Origin: Oscillospiraceae bacterium
Lineage (GTDB): Bacteria; Bacillota; Clostridia; Oscillospirales; Oscillospiraceae
Reading direction: 5' to 3'
Assembly: GCA_020025715.1 (NCBI GenBank)
Contig: JAHHRQ010000078.1
Span: 1-7,861, forward strand
DNA length: 7,861 nt
The notes below the pieces were generated by a model. The model was not told the origin of the DNA, searched no databases, and was given only the letters and a program-made list of their open reading frames with translations. The position numbers and the translations under genes are program-made. How positions within the stretch are numbered: the first letter of the stretch is position 1; every line of letters begins with the position of its first letter. Of the stretch, positions 1 through 5,747 are shown in pieces.

Positions 1-8
1 AGAAGATA

Positions 9-62
9 TATAATCCACCTTTGGAAAAACTGATAATTTTTTCCATAGACTGCTTTTATAAT
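9..62 (+). promoter_or_regulatory. Candidate promoter region of the thi operon (two possible -10 boxes)
   Basis: Two perfect TATAAT hexamers are seen, at 9-14 and at 57-62. The first would start transcription near 20 and place the whole TPP aptamer, including the outer P1 pairs at 60-64, in the transcript; its -35 would lie left of the window. The second would start near 69, exactly at the inner P1 pairs, and has no convincing -35 box at 16-18 bp. I favour the first, but neither is proven. Confidence 0.35.
22..45. repeat. A/T-rich inverted repeat upstream of the riboswitch
   Basis: TGGAAAAA (22-29) is the exact reverse complement of TTTTTCCA (38-45), with an 8-base spacer. There is no T tract after the right arm, so it is not a standard terminator on the + strand. 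It could be an operator, the end of an upstream unit, or chance in A/T-rich DNA. Confidence 0.35.
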
Positions 63-163
63 TGAATACATCGGGGTGCTTGTAAGACAGGCTGAGAGGA
101 TAGTATGACTATCGACCCATGAACCTGATGCGGGTAATGCCGACGTAGGAAATTATGACAATT
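60..163 (+). promoter_or_regulatory. TPP riboswitch (THI element)
   Basis: All the hallmark blocks of the thiamin pyrophosphate aptamer are visible in order. GGGGTGC is at 73-79 and CTGAGA at 92-97. A variable P3 extension hairpin pairs GATAGT 99-104 with ACTATC 108-113. ACCC at 115-118 closes on GGGT 74-77. TGAACCTGATGCGGGTAATG runs from 120 to 139, followed by CCGACGTAGGAA. P1 can be formed by AATTG 60-64 with CAATT 159-163, plus CAT 69-71 with ATG 155-157. It binds TPP in the nascent RNA. With the terminator just downstream, high TPP is expected to stop transcription before thiW, in keeping with the seven thiamin genes it precedes. Confidence 0.96.
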
Positions 164-167
164 TTTT

Positions 168-199
168 CGGAGACGCCCAAAAGCTGTCTCCGATTTTTT
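168..199 (+). terminator. Intrinsic terminator of the TPP riboswitch
   Basis: CGGAGAC 168-174 pairs perfectly with GTCTCCG 186-192 around an 11-base loop, and six T residues follow at 194-199. It begins five bases after the end of P1, so it is the expression platform. I could not find an obvious antiterminator pairing with either arm, so how ligand state switches the terminator is not visible. Confidence 0.85.
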
Positions 200-221
200 A
201 TTGCTTTGGAAGGAGTGTGAT

Positions 222-393
222 AACGGTATCCGCAGTTAATCTGCGGCGGACGAGGGGGAGCGCCCTATGTCTTGTATAATAGCGATGGGAAGCCGTGTTC
301 CGGCGTGAGAGGAGGCCATTAAGCTTCGACCGATTTCCGGGCATTACTGTCCGAACTTATCCATATAAGGGAATCGACGCTATTATTGCCGTT
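222..393 (+). ncRNA. Candidate structured RNA in the thiW leader, class unknown
   Basis: This gene-free stretch lies between the riboswitch terminator and thiW. Helices read by eye:
- a closing stem, AACGGTA 222-228 with TTGCCGTT 387-393 (one G-U);
- hairpin CCGCAG 230-235 with CTGCGG 241-246, loop TTAAT;
- hairpin GGAC 248-251 with GTCT 269-272, continued by AGGG 253-256 with CCCT 263-266;
- a 9-bp perfect long-range stem, ATAATAGCG 276-284 with CGCTATTAT 378-386, whose 3' strand directly abuts the closing stem.
Inside the last stem are ATGG 285-288 with CCAT 316-319, GCCG 292-295 with CGGC 301-304, CGGGC 338-342 with GTCCG 349-353, and CTTAT 356-360 with ATAAG 365-369. Loop TTAAT 236-240 could also pair with ATTAA 318-322. 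No T tract follows and no promoter is evident, so it is probably read through from the thi promoter and lies in the 5' UTR. It may be a second regulatory element or a processed RNA. I do not recognise a known consensus. Confidence 0.55.
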
Positions 394-422
394 TCTCTAC
401 TCATTTTAAAGAGGTGTCTTAA

Positions 423-923
423 ATGAAAACAAAATCAACGACTATAAAACTGGTGCTGACGGCTCTGTTTGCCTGTCTGGCATTTGTACTCAACACATTT
501 GTGTATTTTCCTTCCATGGCTCCGTTTCAGCATTTTGTTGATGTATTGGCCGCAGTATTTGTTGGCCCATGGTATGGCTGTGCAGCCGCTTTTCTGTGCG
601 GCATCATGCGAATGATGTCCGGACGAACCATTCAGGCAGTGACAGGTGCAATATTCGGCCCCATTCTCGGCGGTCTGATATACCGCAAAACAAAAAACAT
701 TTATCTTGTTTTTGTAGGTGAGGTTATAGGAACCGGTATCATAGGCGCGTTAACTTCTTATCCCCTGATGAGACTGTTTTATGGGCTGGAGGTACAGAAG
801 TGGTACTATTACGTTCCCTTCTACACTCCTTCCGCCGTTGTGGGTGCAGCAATGGGCGTAGCTGTCCTGCTGATTTTAAAGCGAAGCGGTGCATTAAACC
901 GTATGCTGAACAAATTAGGGTGA
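423..923 (+). CDS. thiW: ThiW, ECF transporter S component for a thiazole precursor
   Basis: A 166-residue, very hydrophobic protein with about five or six membrane segments (roughly residues 8-28, 38-62, 70-86, 92-112 and 132-152). The ThiW-type pattern is present: FPSMAPFQHFVDVLAAVFVG at 29-48, then GPWYG at 48-52 and a small-residue-rich stretch TGAIFGPILGG at 74-84. ThiW proteins are predicted substrate-binding S components of energy-coupling-factor transporters. They are assigned to hydroxyethylthiazole because they cluster with thiM, as here. The shared T and A components (EcfT, EcfA) are not in the window and presumably sit elsewhere. The start at 423 is preceded by AGAGGTG (410-416). 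It is the first gene after the TPP riboswitch and the structured leader, and thiM follows 5 bases after its stop. The family is clear; the substrate is inferred from context. Confidence 0.9.
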   Translation: MKTKSTTIKLVLTALFACLAFVLNTFVYFPSMAPFQHFVDVLAAVFVGPWYGCAAAFLCGIMRMMSGRTIQAVTGAIFGPILGGLIYRKTKNIYLVFVGEVIGTGIIGALTSYPLMRLFYGLEVQKWYYYVPFYTPSAVVGAAMGVAVLLILKRSGALNRMLNKLG

Positions 924-928
924 CATAA

Positions 929-1759
929 ATGAACGACTTTGCAAATTTCTTACCTCGAGTACATGAGCAGGCTCCCCTTGTTCAGTGTATTACGAATTTT
1001 GTAACGGTAAATGATTGTGCCAACATAATTTTGGCCTCCGGCGGCTCTCCCTCCATGTCACAGGACATTCGTGAGGTGGAAGAATCTGTTTGTCACGCAG
1101 ACGCACTTGTATGTAATATGGGTGCGATTGACTTTGTGGATTCCATGATTTTAGCCGGAAAAAAGGCAAATTCACTGGGAAAACCGGTTGTTCTCGACCC
1201 TGTTGCAGCCGGCGGCACACAGCTGCGCCGAGATCTCTCTAAACATCTGCTTGAGGAAGTTCATTTTTCTGCCATTCGCGGAAACGCTTCTGAAATTCGC
1301 TTTCTTGCGGGTCAGCAGGCTATGGGCTCCGGTGTTGATGTAAGCGACGTGGATGTTATAACAGAAAATAATCTGTCCGATGCAATAGATATTGCAAGCG
1401 GCCTCGCCCGGCAAATCAACACAGTGATTGCTGTTTCCGGCGCATTGGACATCATTACAGACGGAACACAAACCGTTATTCTTCGCAACGGCTGTGCCAC
1501 AATGGCCCGCATTACCGGAAGCGGCTGTATGCTCACTTCACTGATCGGTGCTTTCTGCGGTGCAACACCTGAAAATCCCTTTATGGCTACTGTATCAGCA
1601 ATGGCAGCAATGGGCATAGCCGGTGAACTTGCAGAGGAAAAACGCCTGAAAAACGGCACAGGAAACGCAACATTCAGAGCAGATTTGATTGACGCAGTTT
1701 TCAACATGACAGAAGAACAATTAAGAAAGGGTATTCGATATGAAATTTACCAAAGATGA
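929..1759 (+). CDS. thiM: Hydroxyethylthiazole kinase ThiM
   Basis: This cytosolic ribokinase-fold enzyme phosphorylates 4-methyl-5-(2-hydroxyethyl)thiazole with ATP, the salvage route to the thiazole phosphate used by ThiE. Its 276 residues fit the family length. Visible motifs are VQCITNFVTVNDCAN near 18-32 (substrate side), LDPVAAGGT at 89-97, IRGNASEI at 116-123, and ITGSGC at 195-200, which carries the conserved active-site cysteine and anion hole. Near the C terminus is NGTGNATFRADLIDAV (242-257). The start lies 5 bases after the thiW stop, with a weak TTAGGGTGA site formed by the end of thiW. The 3' end overlaps thiE by 20 bases. It is the natural partner of ThiW: one imports thiazole and the other traps it as the phosphate. 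Confidence 0.97.
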   Translation: MNDFANFLPRVHEQAPLVQCITNFVTVNDCANIILASGGSPSMSQDIREVEESVCHADALVCNMGAIDFVDSMILAGKKANSLGKPVVLDPVAAGGTQLRRDLSKHLLEEVHFSAIRGNASEIRFLAGQQAMGSGVDVSDVDVITENNLSDAIDIASGLARQINTVIAVSGALDIITDGTQTVILRNGCATMARITGSGCMLTSLIGAFCGATPENPFMATVSAMAAMGIAGELAEEKRLKNGTGNATFRADLIDAVFNMTEEQLRKGIRYEIYQR

Positions 1760-2399
1760 AATTCGCAGCTCCATGCTGCTCTATGCAGTAACAGACCGCA
1801 TGTGGCTGAAACCGGGCGAAACTTTGCTTGATGTTTGCAAAGACGTTCTGGAAAACGGTGCAACATTTTTACAGATCAGAGAAAAGGATCTGAACGAATC
1901 CGACTTTGAAGCGGAAGCTCTGGCTTTAAAGACTCTGTGTGCAAAGTACCGCGTACCTTTTGTTGTAAACGACAGCGTTGAAATCGCGATTCAGATTGAT
2001 GCAGACGGTGTTCATGTGGGTCAGTCCGATATAAAAGGACGGGATATTCGCGCCATGATCGGCAATGAAAAAATCCTCGGTATTTCTGCCGGAACTGTGG
2101 CAGAAGCCGTTGCCGCCGAAAAGGCCGGTGCAGACTATATCGGTGTTGGAGCTGTGTTCAGCACAAGCACCAAGAAGGACGCCAGAAACCTCACTCTGGA
2201 GCAATTACAAGAAATCAAAGCCGCTGTCTCTATTCCGGTGGTAGCCATCGGAGGAATCAACGCAGCAAATCTGATGGAGTTATCAGGCAGCAACGTTGAC
2301 GGTATTGCAGTGGTTTCCGCAATTTTTGCTGCGGAAAACCCCGGCGAAGCAACTGCAAATCTTTTAAAACTGGCCTCAAAAATGGTGCAGCATGGATAA
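1740..2399 (+). CDS. thiE: Thiamin-phosphate synthase ThiE
   Basis: A TIM-barrel enzyme that couples HMP pyrophosphate with thiazole phosphate to give thiamin phosphate and PPi. It has 219 residues, normal for ThiE. Motifs in order: LYAVTDR at 14-20, LQIREKD at 44-50, VVND at 75-78 and GVHVGQSD at 90-97, with acidic residues for magnesium. GVGAVFSTSTK at 135-145 is the pyrophosphate loop, where the common form is GPVFPTxTK, so the prolines are Ala and Ser here. IGGI follows at 170-173, then GIAVVSAI at 188-195. The start at 1740 has AGAAAGG at 1724-1730 and lies within the last codons of thiM. A later ATG (codon 12) is possible but lacks as good a site. The 20-base overlap with thiM and 8-base overlap with the next gene suggest translational coupling. 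Confidence 0.97.
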   Translation: MKFTKDEIRSSMLLYAVTDRMWLKPGETLLDVCKDVLENGATFLQIREKDLNESDFEAEALALKTLCAKYRVPFVVNDSVEIAIQIDADGVHVGQSDIKGRDIRAMIGNEKILGISAGTVAEAVAAEKAGADYIGVGAVFSTSTKKDARNLTLEQLQEIKAAVSIPVVAIGGINAANLMELSGSNVDGIAVVSAIFAAENPGEATANLLKLASKMVQHG

Positions 2400-3021
2400 A
2401 AAATTTGCTATTTTCGATATGGACGGAACCCTTGTGGATTCCATGGTATATTGGAAAAATCTTGCAGCCGAGTTTTTAACAAGTAAGGGAGTTTCCCACG
2501 TTTCAAAAGAGATTCTGGAAAAAATCAAACCCATGACCATGACAGAATCTTCTGCTTTGTTTATTCGTGAGTTCTCTTTGGAAGGGACTCCGGAGAGCAT
2601 TGCAGCAGAAATGAACAGCCGTATGGATGAACATTACTGCAAAGATATTCCTTTAAAAGAAGGAGTCCGTGCATATCTTGAACAGCTGGCTCAGAAAGGA
2701 ACTGTGATGTGTGTGGCTTCTGCTACCGCAGAATATCTTATGGACGCCTGCTTAACCCGCTTGGGCGTGCGTTCCTATTTTCAGTTTCTTATATCATGCG
2801 AAACGGTTGGTATAGGCAAAAACCAGCCGGACGTCTATTTTGAGTCCGCTAAACGACTGGGCTGTCTGCCTTGCGAAGCGGCTGTTTATGAGGACGCACT
2901 ATATGCTGCAAAAACCGCTAAAGAAGCCGGATTTTATGTAGTAGGTATATATGATGAAAGTGCCGAAGCACATTGGAACGAAATGCAAATCCTTGCGGAC
3001 GAAACAATCCGCACATTTTAA
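2392..3021 (+). CDS. HAD-superfamily phosphatase in the thiamin operon (substrate unproven)
   Basis: A 209-residue haloacid dehalogenase-type hydrolase with all four motifs. FDMDGTLVDS at 8-17 contains nucleophile Asp9 and acid/base Asp11. VASAT at 108-112 supplies the Ser/Thr of motif II. GKNQPDVYF at 142-150 holds the motif III lysine (K143). YEDALYAAKTAKEAG at 166-180 gives the motif IV acid pair E167/D168. The helical insertion after motif I (about 18-85) marks the phosphoglycolate phosphatase/beta-phosphoglucomutase-like (subfamily I) cap. It overlaps thiE by 8 bases (ATG inside the last codons), so co-translation is likely. HAD proteins beside thiE are plausible phosphatases for thiamin phosphate, which would feed a separate thiamin pyrophosphokinase, or for HMP phosphate or thiazole phosphate. 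Family membership is certain; the substrate is inferred only from position. Confidence 0.9.
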   Translation: MDKKFAIFDMDGTLVDSMVYWKNLAAEFLTSKGVSHVSKEILEKIKPMTMTESSALFIREFSLEGTPESIAAEMNSRMDEHYCKDIPLKEGVRAYLEQLAQKGTVMCVASATAEYLMDACLTRLGVRSYFQFLISCETVGIGKNQPDVYFESAKRLGCLPCEAAVYEDALYAAKTAKEAGFYVVGIYDESAEAHWNEMQILADETIRTF

Positions 3022-3033
3022 GGAGGAAATAAT

Positions 3034-3336
3034 ATGAGTGCAAGTATTGCAATTCAGGTACTACCCCAGGCAGACAATGACAAAGAGCTTTGCCGTATGG
3101 TAGACGAAGTAATCGCCTATATTGCAAGCACCGGTCTGCGTTATGAAGTAGGCCCATTTGAAACCACCATTGAGGGTGAGAGTTACGACCAGCTTATGGA
3201 CATCGCAAAAGAATGTCAGCATGTAGCTGTTCGGGCAGGTGCTGCAAAAGTATCCGCCTATATTAAAGTGGTCTATCGTCCGGAAGGCGAGATTTTGACC
3301 ATTGACCAAAAAATAGGAAAATATCAGAAAAACTGA
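3034..3336 (+). CDS. UPF0045/MTH1187 family YkoF-like thiamin-binding protein
   Basis: A 100-residue single-domain protein. It shows the family pattern: an N-terminal beta strand (SIAIQVLP, 4-11), a helix around VDEVIAYIASTG (23-34), and the signature YEVGPFETTIEGE (37-49). A second helix around DQLMDIAKECQHVAVRAGA (52-70) is followed by a last strand, KVSAYIKVVYRP (72-83). The fold is ferredoxin-like. Relatives include the thiamin/HMP-binding YkoF of Bacillus, which carries two such domains and is linked to an ABC uptake system. The start has an excellent AGGAGG (3021-3026) overlapping the stop of the HAD gene. No ABC transporter genes lie next to it, so it may act as a soluble binder of thiamin or HMP alongside ThiW and CytX. 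The ligand is inferred from family and operon. Confidence 0.88.
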   Translation: MSASIAIQVLPQADNDKELCRMVDEVIAYIASTGLRYEVGPFETTIEGESYDQLMDIAKECQHVAVRAGAAKVSAYIKVVYRPEGEILTIDQKIGKYQKN

Positions 3337-3343
3337 TTTTTCA

Positions 3344-3391
3344 AGCGGCAATCCGGGGGCACCACTCATTGTCGCTAAATAAAAGTAGTGC
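3344..3391 (+). promoter_or_regulatory. Hairpin with an alternative pairing ahead of thiD
   Basis: In the 81-base gap before thiD, AGCGGCAAT 3344-3352 pairs over nine positions with ATTGTCGCT 3368-3376 (one G-U). A competing helix can form between GCACCACT 3359-3366, in the loop of the first, and AGTAGTGC 3384-3391 (7 of 8 pairs). No T tract follows, so it is not an intrinsic terminator. It could be an mRNA processing or stability element or a small switch. The function is unknown. Confidence 0.4.
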
Positions 3392-3417
3392 TGGTAAAAT
3401 GAAAGGAGCAATAAAAC

Positions 3418-4227
3418 ATGAAAACAGCATTATCAATCGCCGGAAGTGATTCCAGCGGAGGCGCCGGTATTCAGGCCGACATAAAAACAATGGCAATGAA
3501 TGGTGTGTATGCAATGACAGCCATCACCGCCCTTACGGCTCAGAACACAACCGGCGTATCAGCAATTACGGAAGTCTCTCCCGAGTTTTTAAAGCAGCAG
3601 ATCGATGCAGTATTTGAGGACATTCGGCCTGATGCAGTCAAAATAGGAATGGTTTCCTCCCCCGCTCTGGTGGAAGTAATCGCAGAGCGTTTGCGTTATT
3701 ATCAGGCAGAAAACATAGTTGTTGACCCGGTAATGGTAGCAACAAGCGGCAGTACCTTATCTAAGGATAGCGCAGTTCAGGTGATGAAAGAGAAGCTGCT
3801 GCCTTTGGCAACCGTTATTACCCCGAATATTCCGGAAAGTACGATTCTCACCGGAAGAACAATCGTATCTCCGGCAGATATGGAACTGGCTGCACAGGAA
3901 ATGGCAGCACAATTTAACTGTGCCGTTCTTTGCAAAGGCGGCCACAGCATCAACGATGCAAACGACCTTCTGTATGCAGACGGAAAATGCGTCTGGTTTT
4001 CCGGAAAACGGATAGACAATCCCAACACTCACGGAACCGGCTGCACATTGTCCAGTGCTATTGCAGCCAATCTGGCAAAAGGTTTTTCTCTGGAGCAGTC
4101 CATTGAGCGTGCAAAAGCATATATCTCCGGAGCACTCTCCGGTATGCTGAATCTGGGTCATGGCTCAGGTCCTCTTGACCACATCTTCAACCTCAGCGGT
4201 GAATATGCCAAGGAGGCGGAAGTATGA
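3418..4227 (+). CDS. thiD: Hydroxymethylpyrimidine / phosphomethylpyrimidine kinase ThiD
   Basis: This cytosolic ribokinase-family enzyme phosphorylates HMP to HMP-P and then to HMP-PP, the pyrimidine substrate of ThiE. It has 269 residues, typical for bifunctional ThiD. Visible motifs are IAGSDSSGGAGIQADIKT (7-24), the HMP and N-terminal glycine-rich region; VVDPVMVATSG (101-111); TPNIPE (135-140); LCKGGH (171-176); and THGTGCTLSSAIA (204-216), with the conserved anion hole and catalytic Cys. The ATG at 3418 is preceded by AAAGGAG (3402-3408). The stop overlaps the cytX start as ATGA, so uptake and phosphorylation of HMP are probably made in step. It stands alone and is not fused to thiE, as it is in some bacteria. 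Confidence 0.97.
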   Translation: MKTALSIAGSDSSGGAGIQADIKTMAMNGVYAMTAITALTAQNTTGVSAITEVSPEFLKQQIDAVFEDIRPDAVKIGMVSSPALVEVIAERLRYYQAENIVVDPVMVATSGSTLSKDSAVQVMKEKLLPLATVITPNIPESTILTGRTIVSPADMELAAQEMAAQFNCAVLCKGGHSINDANDLLYADGKCVWFSGKRIDNPNTHGTGCTLSSAIAANLAKGFSLEQSIERAKAYISGALSGMLNLGHGSGPLDHIFNLSGEYAKEAEV

Positions 4228-5408
4228 ACCAAAAGAAAACCTCTGTTCTGGAAAACGGCCTCATCTGGTTTGGGGCTGCCGTTTCGATTGCTGAGATTGT
4301 AACGGGTACATTATTTGCACCCCTTGGCTTTGCAAAGGGCTTTCTGGCAATCCTTATAGGTCATATCATAGGCTGTGCGCTGCTGTTTTTCTCAGGATAC
4401 ATCGGAGGAAAAACCAACAAATGCGCCATGGAAACGGTTCAAATGAGCTTTGGCAGAAAAGGCAGCTTATTTTTCACCGTTCTGAATATCATACAGCTTG
4501 TTGGCTGGACTGCAATTATGATTTACGACGGTTCATTGGTTGCTAACGAAGTATGGAATATCGGCGCATGGGTGTGGGCACTTCTCATCGGTGCAATGAT
4601 TATTTTATGGATTGCAGTAGGTATCAAAAATCTCGGAAAAATTAACACCGTATCCATGGTTTCACTGACTATCTTAACCCTTGTTCTGAGTTTTGTGGTT
4701 TTTTCGGACAGCGCCCAGCATACGCCATTATCTGACGCTCTCAGTTTCGGAGCAGCAGTAGAGTTATCGGTGGCAATGCCCCTTTCATGGCTTCCTTTAA
4801 TCAGCGATTATACCCGAGAGGCGGAAAAGCCGGTCAAAGCAACACTGGTAAGCGTTATTGTCTACGGCGTAGTCAGCATCTGGATGTATTTAATCGGTAT
4901 GGGAGCCGCCATATATACAGGCAGCTCCGATATTGCAGAAATTATGGTTAAAGCAGGTCTGGGCATTATAGCGCTGTTGATTATCATTCTTTCTACCGTA
5001 ACAACAACTTTCTTAGATGCCTATTCTGCCGGTGTTTCAAGTGAGGTTCTCTCATCTAAAATCAAAGGTAAATGGGTTGCTGTCGGAGCTGCAATTATAG
5101 GTACAATCGGCGCCATTGCTTTTCAGATTACAGACATTACCGATTTTCTATATTTGATCGGCTCTGTTTTTGCTCCCATGATAGCCGTTCAGATTGCTGA
5201 TTTTTATATTCTGAAAAAGGACAGCAGTAATGTCTCTTTCAGTTTCACTAATCTAATCCTCTGGGCCTTTGGTTTTATTGTTTATCGGCTGCTTATGAAT
5301 GTTGACATCATTGTGGGCAACACATTGCCTGACATGCTTATTACAATAGCTGCCTGCTGCGTTGTACATGCTGTTCATAAGTTTGTAAAAGGAAAAAAGA
5401 CGGCATAA
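4224..5408 (+). CDS. cytX: CytX, NCS1-family hydroxymethylpyrimidine permease
   Basis: A 394-residue integral membrane protein with about 12 hydrophobic segments, related to cytosine/purine permeases (NCS1). Features seen are an N-terminal ENGLIWFGAAVSIAEIVTG (10-28), which is the substrate-site helix of the family, AMPLSWLPLISDYTRE (184-199) in the middle, and TFLDAYSAG (262-270). After these comes SVFAPMIAVQIADFYILKK (314-332). CytX is the form of the family found in thiamin-regulated operons and predicted to import HMP. Its position directly after thiD, with an ATGA overlap and AGGAGG at 4211-4216, supports this. A strong terminator begins 28 bases after the stop, so it closes the operon. 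A nucleobase permease role is the alternative, less likely given the neighbours. Confidence 0.92.
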   Translation: MNQKKTSVLENGLIWFGAAVSIAEIVTGTLFAPLGFAKGFLAILIGHIIGCALLFFSGYIGGKTNKCAMETVQMSFGRKGSLFFTVLNIIQLVGWTAIMIYDGSLVANEVWNIGAWVWALLIGAMIILWIAVGIKNLGKINTVSMVSLTILTLVLSFVVFSDSAQHTPLSDALSFGAAVELSVAMPLSWLPLISDYTREAEKPVKATLVSVIVYGVVSIWMYLIGMGAAIYTGSSDIAEIMVKAGLGIIALLIIILSTVTTTFLDAYSAGVSSEVLSSKIKGKWVAVGAAIIGTIGAIAFQITDITDFLYLIGSVFAPMIAVQIADFYILKKDSSNVSFSFTNLILWAFGFIVYRLLMNVDIIVGNTLPDMLITIAACCVVHAVHKFVKGKKTA

Positions 5409-5435
5409 TATATGCCTGCCTATGAAATAAAATAC

Positions 5436-5480
5436 AAGAGCTGCGCTTTCCGCTGTTGGGTTTAAGCGCAGCTCTTTTTT
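5436..5480 (+). terminator. Intrinsic terminator of the thi operon
   Basis: AAGAGCTGCGCTT (5436-5448) and AAGCGCAGCTCTT (5464-5476) form a perfect 13-bp stem with a 15-base loop. T residues run from 5475 to 5480. It lies just after cytX. Confidence 0.95.
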
Positions 5481-5531
5481 ATATAGGTACACAAATAAAG
5501 TCGGATTTTCTCTTTTTCATTCAAAGTATAC

Positions 5532-5567
5532 TACCGGTTGCAGGTTATGGCTTGCTACCGTATTTTT
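5532..5567 (+). terminator. Terminator-like hairpin 1 in the intergenic region
   Basis: TAC 5532-5534, GGT 5536-5538 and GCAGG 5540-5544 pair with CTTGC 5551-5555, ACC 5557-5559 and GTA 5560-5562. The stem has one bulged C, one T-T mismatch and one G-T pair, and the loop is six bases. TTTTT follows at 5563-5567. It may back up the cytX terminator or end a short unknown transcript. Confidence 0.45.
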
Positions 5568-5572
5568 ATTCA
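5559..5572 (+). promoter_or_regulatory. Weak ARG-box-like site
   Basis: The 14-mer matches the palindromic ARG-box core TGAATWWWWATTCA at 12 of 14 positions, with an intact ATTCA half. It lies far upstream of argG and inside the 16-base direct repeat, so A/T-rich chance similarity is a real alternative. Confidence 0.25.
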
Positions 5573-5689
5573 TTTTTATAAAAGCGGGCTAAAATTTCAC
5601 ATTGCTGTCTTTCGTCTATACATATTATTGCAGTCAAACACACTAGGTTAGTTTCGCAGTGTATTTGACTGCATATTTTTATTCATTTT
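5561..5689 (+). repeat. Direct repeat of a T-rich 16-mer after two hairpins
   Basis: TATTTTTATTCATTTT occurs exactly at 5561-5576 and again at 5674-5689. Each copy directly follows the right arm of a hairpin (5532-5562 and 5629-5673), giving a hairpin-plus-T-tract module twice in about 160 bases. Each copy also contains an ATTCA half-site of the ARG-box type. Confidence 0.7.
5629..5680 (+). terminator. Terminator-like hairpin 2 in the intergenic region
   Basis: TGCAGTCAAA (5629-5638) pairs with TTTGACTGCA (5664-5673) and ACACT (5640-5644) with AGTGT (5658-5662). This gives 15 pairs with a single C-A mismatch and a 13-base loop. TTTTT lies at 5676-5680, two bases after the stem. The stem is strong, but no gene or clear promoter between it and the cytX terminator explains what it ends. 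Confidence 0.65.
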
Positions 5690-5733
5690 ATCTGTATATT
5701 TACATAATATTTGCTGATATTTCGCTGTGCCAG

Positions 5734-5747
5734 TGAATATTTATTCG
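5734..5747 (+). promoter_or_regulatory. ARG box (ArgR operator), best match
   Basis: TGAATATTTATTCG matches the ArgR/AhrC operator core TGAATWWWWATTCA at 13 of 14 positions. It lies about 90 bases upstream of the argG -35 box, at a distance where ArgR hexamers can bridge to a second site near the start. Binding is inferred from sequence only. Confidence 0.55.

Noticed and set aside
217..279. A 20-codon frame from GTG 217 after GGAAGGAG, as a possible leader peptide
   Set aside because: The start is almost on top of the AGGAG, and the sequence is better explained by the paired strands of the structured RNA.
222..393. T-box, SRP RNA, tmRNA, RNase P RNA, group II intron domain V or cobalamin riboswitch
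   Set aside because: None of the conserved blocks of these families could be found, such as the T-box TGGNACC sequence or the group II domain V pattern.
3344..3376. Intrinsic terminator before thiD
   Set aside because: The stem is real, but the following bases are AAATAAAAG with no T tract on either strand, so termination is not supported.
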